This document shows positions 36,201 through 38,588 of a stretch of 38,588 bases of DNA, piece by piece. Numbering within the stretch: position 1 is the first letter of the stretch; each line of letters opens with the position of its first letter. This stretch comes from Schoenoplectus triqueter (Eukaryota; Streptophyta; Magnoliopsida; Poales; Cyperaceae): assembly GCA_964058805.1 (NCBI GenBank), contig CAXKVV010000539.1, positions 1-38,588 of the forward strand, read 5' to 3'. The position numbers and the translations under genes were made by a program. A model generated the notes under the pieces. The model worked only from the letters and a program-made list of their open reading frames with translations. It was not told where the DNA came from and ran no database searches.

Positions 36201-37128
36201 TACCAAAGGGTCAATGGTGAAGCTCTCTATGGACCATCATACGAGGTGACGAGTCGAGGCACTAAAAGAAGAAAGCCCTTCTATAAACCCGATGAGAGGT
36301 GATGAGATGCGAAGACCACATCTTCTTCTTTCTTCATGGAGCTTTATCAACTACTTTGGCGTTCAATCAAGATATTGCAAGACAAGCTCAACATGCGTAC
36401 CGCACGATGAGCTAGCGGGGGGTGTATTAGGAGTATAGGTTTGGAGATACTATAGGTTGTATATTGTTGGAGATGATTAGCAAATGTATAGGGGTTAGGT
36501 AGGAGATTATAGAGATGGTTAGTTTGAGAGATGCTTAGTGTAGCAAGATTACTTAGCCTATAAATAGAGGCTTAGACATTGTAATCAATGCAACTCAAAG
36601 ATAATCAAAGATTCATTTCTCTCTCACTCTCTCATTCTATCATGTTCAATACCTACCCCGCGAGGGCATATCTGCTTTCGTAATTTTATCAACATCTATA
36701 ACTTTTTTTTTACCAAAAGGACTGAACTCTAATTGTCATAAAAAATAATTCAAATAAAATAGAAAAAAGCACGGTAATTTTTTTTTTGAAAAAAAAAAGA
36801 AATTGGTATTTACCTCGTTCTTGACAGAAGCTCTTGGAGAAAATTTTGTCTCAATTTTCTCGGATTCCTTTGCACTGAACTCTGTTTCGTTCCCCTTCAA
36901 TTCCTTGGGTGGAGGTGTCTTGGAATAAGTAACTTGTAGAATAGTTGAGGAGGTTTTCTGAGAAGTTGAGTCTGTGCTAGTGCTAGACCAAGATGATTTT
37001 TCTATGTACCCGTCTTGGTTCGTCGAGAGAACGAAGAAGAGAATCACACTTGCCATGGATGCGCCGAGAAGAAAGGAGATCACTTGTTGGAGATTCTTTG
37101 AGCTCGTACTGATCTCCTTCTTCATCAT
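33286..37128 (-). CDS. PF03407-type nucleotide-diphospho-sugar transferase-like protein B, 386 aa
   Basis: Paralog of gene A with the same plan. Exons on the minus strand: 37128-36814 (105 codons), 34264-33905 (120), 33771-33286 (162 with stop). All junctions are phase 0. The N-terminus MMKKEIS has two ATGs in a row. A signal anchor follows at about residues 16-35 (VISFLLGASMASVILFFVLS), then a Ser/Thr/Lys-rich stem to about 105. The catalytic part has NIIMTSVNEAWAAPNSLLD, LVWAKVKLQQRILELGYNFL, DxD-type FTDVDIMWFRSPF, NFPNTGFLYVKS, FPPNHEQWVFNQIK and HANCCVGIGAK. A Golgi type II location is expected for the family; the substrate is unknown. The first intron is 2549 bp because of a retrotransposon (34565-36642) in the opposite orientation; without it the intron is about 470 bp. 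The coding sequence looks intact. Confidence 0.88.
34560..34564. repeat. Target-site duplication (left) TGTTC
   Basis: 5-bp direct repeat matching 36643-36647, flanking the intronic LTR element. Confidence 0.85.
34565..34782 (+). repeat. 5' LTR, 218 bp
   Basis: Starts TATTAGGAGTATAGG and ends CATTCTATCA. Includes a TATA-like CTATAAATAGAGGC (about 34699-34712). It differs from the 3' LTR at four positions by eye. Confidence 0.9.
35052..35546 (+). pseudogene. Copia-type gag fragment with in-frame stop
   Basis: From ATG 35052 the frame gives SCKLADNNSIFWRFEVYKIV and LGLIGFLTGS, like the Copia gag start (L..dNY..W...v...l...gL.g.l.G). TAG at 35298-35300 interrupts it. The same frame continues DQLLLGWLRSMILEPVLARF and later YFEKMKSMADELAALGVPIS, as in UBN2/gag domains, to a stop at about 35541. 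The zinc knuckle and all pol domains are missing. Probably not functional as gag, though readthrough cannot be excluded. Confidence 0.7.
36137..36292 (+). repeat. Direct repeat inside the retrotransposon
   Basis: GAGGCACTAAA.GAAGAAAGCCC followed by TTCTATAAACCC occurs at about 36149-36182 and again at about 36256-36291, each preceded by GAGGTGA.GAGT. The unit is about 107 bp. No coding frame runs through it. Confidence 0.75.
36425..36642 (+). repeat. 3' LTR, 218 bp
   Basis: Same length as the 5' LTR. It is preceded by the polypurine tract plus TG (36423-36424) and followed by the TGTTC duplication (36643-36647). Confidence 0.9.
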
Positions 37129-37330
37129 GGCGACCCACGGGAAAGAGTGAGAGACGCCTCTGGCAAGCTTATAAGAAGGTTTGAGAATTGAGAGAGGAGT
37201 CTGAACAAATCAAGCAAGGTTCCTTTAACAGAGACTCAGAGAGGGTTCGTCAAAGTTGACCATAACAAGCTAGCTGATGGTTTTGGGTGACGGAGTCACG
37301 GAGTTGCGTAAATAAGAGAGACGAGTTCCA
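37129..37330 (-). promoter_or_regulatory. Gene B 5' leader and likely promoter
   Basis: On the minus strand a TATA-like TTCTTATAAGC lies at about 37167-37177, some 40-50 bp upstream of the ATG, with a purine-rich leader between. Only weak evidence. Confidence 0.35.
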
Positions 37331-38212
37331 CATATTTTTCTCTTGGAATGGATGGAATTTCATGTATGTCCTTGTCAAATTATAAATTACATTCCTTTAA
37401 GGAGGATGGATAAAAGGACTTCTTTTTTGACCGATGCATTATGATATCACTTTATAATACATTAATATTTTAAATTATAAATATTAAAAATAAAGAATAA
37501 TTATTGATATGTTTAATATCACATTAAGTTTTGTTTATGGAGATACAATATTTTGAGATCATTTTATTACTAACTTGTAAGATGAAAAAAAATTTGATGG
37601 ACGTGGTTCATTTAAGCGAGCCGTTAGTTCTTTTAATCTTGATCCTTAACAAAACAAATTCCATAATTCACATGGGAACTTTTTTTTTGGGGGGGGGGGG
37701 GGGTGGTGTTGGGTGGAAATAGACCTGGGTTATGTCGGGCATACCGGGCCGAGATGGACATTGGGCGTAATATATTGGACCCAAATATTACAAATGTGAC
37801 GAAGCCCGTATTCTTTGCTGCTTGACAAATATTTCCCATAACAGCCTTGAACAAGAGAGAATTTATATTGTTATTTTTCTTGATTTACATAACCAAGTCG
37901 GTACAATTGGACTATTTTCATGGCTATATATGCTGACAATCGAAGTCGCAAATTTTCTTACCATAATAAAGACTAATTAATTAGTGTATATTGCAAGATT
38001 AAAATTGCAATCGTGACAAAGATGAAACGGCAAGTAATTTATTTCACGGGAATCCTCCATTTTTCTGGGCCGGCCGTTCTCGTATGAAGGATTCCAATTT
38101 AAAATAATCTTATATATATTATCGAGATTGTGATGGGTTTATCGAAAATTAAATCCATGGAAAATTTCAGCGCACATATAACCCTAAAATTATGTTAGGT
38201 TAGATACTCAAA
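37331..38212. other. Intergenic DNA right of gene B
   Basis: AT-rich with one strong homopolymer pair, (T)9 then (G)15 at 37680-37703. It is followed by a short GC patch GTCGGGCATACCGGGCCGAG (37735-37754), as seen in hAT-like MITE tips. Open frames crossing the G run are artefacts. No gene was recognised. Confidence 0.45.
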
Positions 38213-38213
38213 T

Positions 38214-38588
38214 TGTCGCACCCCAAAAATAATGAATCGGATTAGAGGTGATTAATCCTGCCACGAGCCACGTATGCACGACGAAACGTGCGTACGGAAG
38301 GCTAAGCGAATAAAATAACTCAATCACAGGATAAACAAAATAATAATAATAATACTAAACAATATGCAGTCCAGAATATACAGTAAAGTACAACATTCGA
38401 CACCGACGGGGCTAACTCCATCGGAATGGGTTGCAAGAATCTCTCAAATAAAATCCAAAAAAAGAACACAAAAACCCGATACCTGATAAGCCCTAATCAT
38501 CTACCCGCCTCACTGTGCTGATGCGGCGAAGCACCTCTGATATCACGCAGTACTGCACCTAACATCCTCATTAAAATCAATCCCGCGC
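38214..38588. mobile_element. Left end of a probable LTR retrotransposon (partial)
   Basis: Begins TGTCGCACCCCAAAAATAAT, a common terminus of plant Gypsy-type LTRs (TGT...GGGGTGCGACA when read from the other strand). It continues as non-repetitive, moderately GC-rich DNA to the window edge. Orientation and internal domains cannot be seen. Confidence 0.5.

Larger units (their letters stand above)
34565..36642 (+). mobile_element. Non-autonomous Copia-type LTR retrotransposon in gene B intron 1, 2078 bp
   Basis: Two 218-bp LTRs (34565-34782, 36425-36642), a primer-binding site TGATATCAGAGC (34783-34794) close to the initiator-Met tRNA complement, and a polypurine tract AGCGGGGGG (36414-36422). 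The 5-bp target duplication is TGTTC. The interior (1.64 kb) has a gag-derived fragment but no protease, integrase, reverse transcriptase or RNase H, so it depends on a helper element. Few LTR differences mean a recent insertion. It lies antisense to the host gene. Confidence 0.92.

Overview
This is nuclear DNA of a flowering plant, probably a eudicot. It is AT-rich and its genes are split by GT-AG introns. The gene families are plant-typical: an EXO70 exocyst subunit with the plant-type expanded N-terminus, a cytosolic ribosomal protein uL22 (RPL17) driven by telo-box and site II elements, and two plant nucleotide-diphospho-sugar transferase-like (PF03407/GT77-type) genes. The DNA between genes is packed with plant transposable elements. 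The species cannot be named from the sequence.

Layout. 1-1666 (minus): 5' part of an EXO70 gene, which runs off the left edge. 2216-2557: Mutator-like MITE with a 10-bp target duplication. About 3560-3990: LTR-like remnant. 4142-4582: hAT-like MITE full of CCCGA motifs. 5499-5636: a second CCCGA-rich patch. 5637-6915: very large inverted repeat with two ~617-bp arms and a 44-bp loop. 7500-8411: broken gene fragments, including the start of an SRS2/UvrD-like helicase. 9069-12300: complete non-autonomous CACTA element with a GAA target duplication. 13935-14346: Tourist-like MITE. 14540-14944: (TA)n-flanked palindromic MITE. 15009-15040: Helitron-like 3' end. 15780-18513 (plus): complete six-exon RPL17 gene. 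Its third intron carries two copies of what looks like an H/ACA snoRNA. 21456-24190 (minus): sugar-transferase-like gene A. 25319-26033: element with ~175-bp terminal inverted repeats. 26549-26932 and 31297-31705: two copies of a second (TA)n-associated MITE family. About 28371-28435: SINE-like tRNA-derived segment. About 32240-32790: LTR-like remnant. 33286-37128 (minus): sugar-transferase-like gene B. Its first intron holds a young, 2.08-kb, pol-less Copia-type retrotransposon. 38214-38588: left end of a probable LTR retrotransposon that leaves the window.

How the parts relate. Sugar-transferase genes A and B share three exons, phase-0 junctions and a signal-anchor/stem/catalytic layout, so they are dispersed tandem paralogs about 9 kb apart. 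The spacer between them has filled with MITEs. RPL17 is a housekeeping gene, and its intron is a normal place for a plant snoRNA. The most interesting signals are the duplicated snoRNA, whose stems are kept by compensating changes while its loops diverge; the 1.28-kb perfect-fold inverted repeat; the intronic retrotransposon with TA...CA termini; and two MITE families that share GAGTAA ends and sit inside (TA)n tracts.
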